Source of the DNA: Pilasporangium apinafurcum
Lineage: Eukaryota > Oomycota > Peronosporomycetes > Pythiales > Pythiaceae
Assembly (NCBI GenBank): GCA_001600495.1
Contig: BCKE01000021.1
Span: forward strand, 339,779-403,778
Length of the DNA: 64,000 nt
Direction of reading: 5' to 3'
The number at the start of each line of letters is the position of its first letter. Within the stretch, counting starts at the first letter, position 1. Positions 63,666 through 64,000 of the stretch are shown here, piece by piece. The notes below the pieces were generated by a model. That model did not search any database and had not been told where the DNA came from. It was given only the letters and a program-made list of their open reading frames with translations. The translations under genes and the position numbers were made by a program.

Positions 63666-64000
63666 TCAGGCGAAGTGTTCGCGCAAGATAGATCCGCNGA
63701 TATTCTTGTGGAAGATGTTCTTTGCGGCACTTACATCACGATCGTGATCAAACGTACACTTCTTGCATTTGAATGTCTCGCTTTCACTGAGTCTCTTGTT
63801 GATCTTCCCGCAGCGTGAGCACGAGATGGACGTGTATCTCTCACAGACTTCTTCCAAGTGTCCGCCTATGCGCTCCATCTTCTGTGTTAGGAGCATTCTG
63901 AACTGATAATGTGACTGAGCCAACATCATCCGCGTCGTCGGACTTGAAATCTTGCGCTTGCGTCCACGTACTGTCAGCATCTCCTCTGGCTCCCATAAGT
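63666..64000 (-). CDS. Fanzor/TnpB-like RNA-guided nuclease, C-terminal part (5' end beyond window)
   Basis: The frame is open from the right edge to a stop at 63666, so at least 111 codons are seen. It shows RKRKISSPTTRMMLAQSHYQFRM (a stretch usual before the ribbon), then a zinc ribbon with both CxxC pairs intact (CSRC and CKKC). RuvC-III follows as DHDRDVSAAKNIFHKN. This matches OrfB zinc-ribbon proteins of the TnpB/Fanzor class. Eukaryotic members (Fanzor) are RNA-guided DNA endonucleases carried by transposons. The first two RuvC motifs are off the window. An undetermined base (n) sits at about 63698, just after the motif. Whether the protein is intact cannot be told here. Confidence 0.75.
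   Translation of the reverse strand, partial: LWEPEEMLTVRGRKRKISSPTTRMMLAQSHYQFRMLLTQKMERIGGHLEEVCERYTSISCSRCGKINKRLSESETFKCKKCTFDHDRDVSAAKNIFHKNIXGSILREHFA

Overview
The window is nuclear DNA from a eukaryote with compact genes. Introns are short (mostly 60-200 nt, GT-AG), many genes have none, and intergenic gaps are usually under 1 kb. The gene families suggest an oomycete: expanded TKL kinases, mucin-tailed secreted temptin-like proteins, a bZIP with a non-canonical basic region and long C-terminal domain, and a large orphan membrane protein. That assignment is inference from gene content. No marker gene is present to fix a genus.

Conserved genes, left to right: RSL1D1-type ribosome-biogenesis protein (partial), divergent from TECR (fatty-acid elongation); a type-3 copper tyrosinase; SDHAF1 and COX20 head to head (assembly of respiratory complexes II and IV); the TFIIIB subunit BDP1, divergent from a four-KH RNA-binding protein; a Rab GTPase with a long N-terminal extension and a CaaX end; a Qc-SNARE; RRS1; a selenoprotein K homologue in cysteine form, divergent from mitochondrial bL27; a GT-B-like membrane glycosyltransferase; a TMEM41/VTT protein; and the bZIP-like factor.

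Accessory genes sit between these blocks. (1) An orphan three-exon family with a C1q/TNF-like C-terminal half has three intact copies at 3-15 kb and three relics. (2) Six secreted temptin-like proteins lie at 27-33 kb and 49-51 kb. Four are in two head-to-head inverted pairs, and one pair has coding sequences that look identical although their flanks differ. (3) Three paralogous ankyrin-like proteins lie at 33-39 kb. (4) A TKL kinase cluster at 39-48 kb holds a helical-domain plus pseudokinase protein resembling the MLKL layout, an ankyrin-pseudokinase-helical-kinase protein, and three kinase relics. (5) Two Fanzor/TnpB-like sequences lie near the right end, one running off the window.

Several promoter regions share ATTGG (inverted CCAAT) boxes followed by A-rich sequence. 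The most novel leads are the MLKL-like kinase cluster, the Fanzor-like genes, the cysteine-form SELENOK with its short last exon, and the orphan C1q-like family. All functional statements rest on sequence reading alone; no database search was run.
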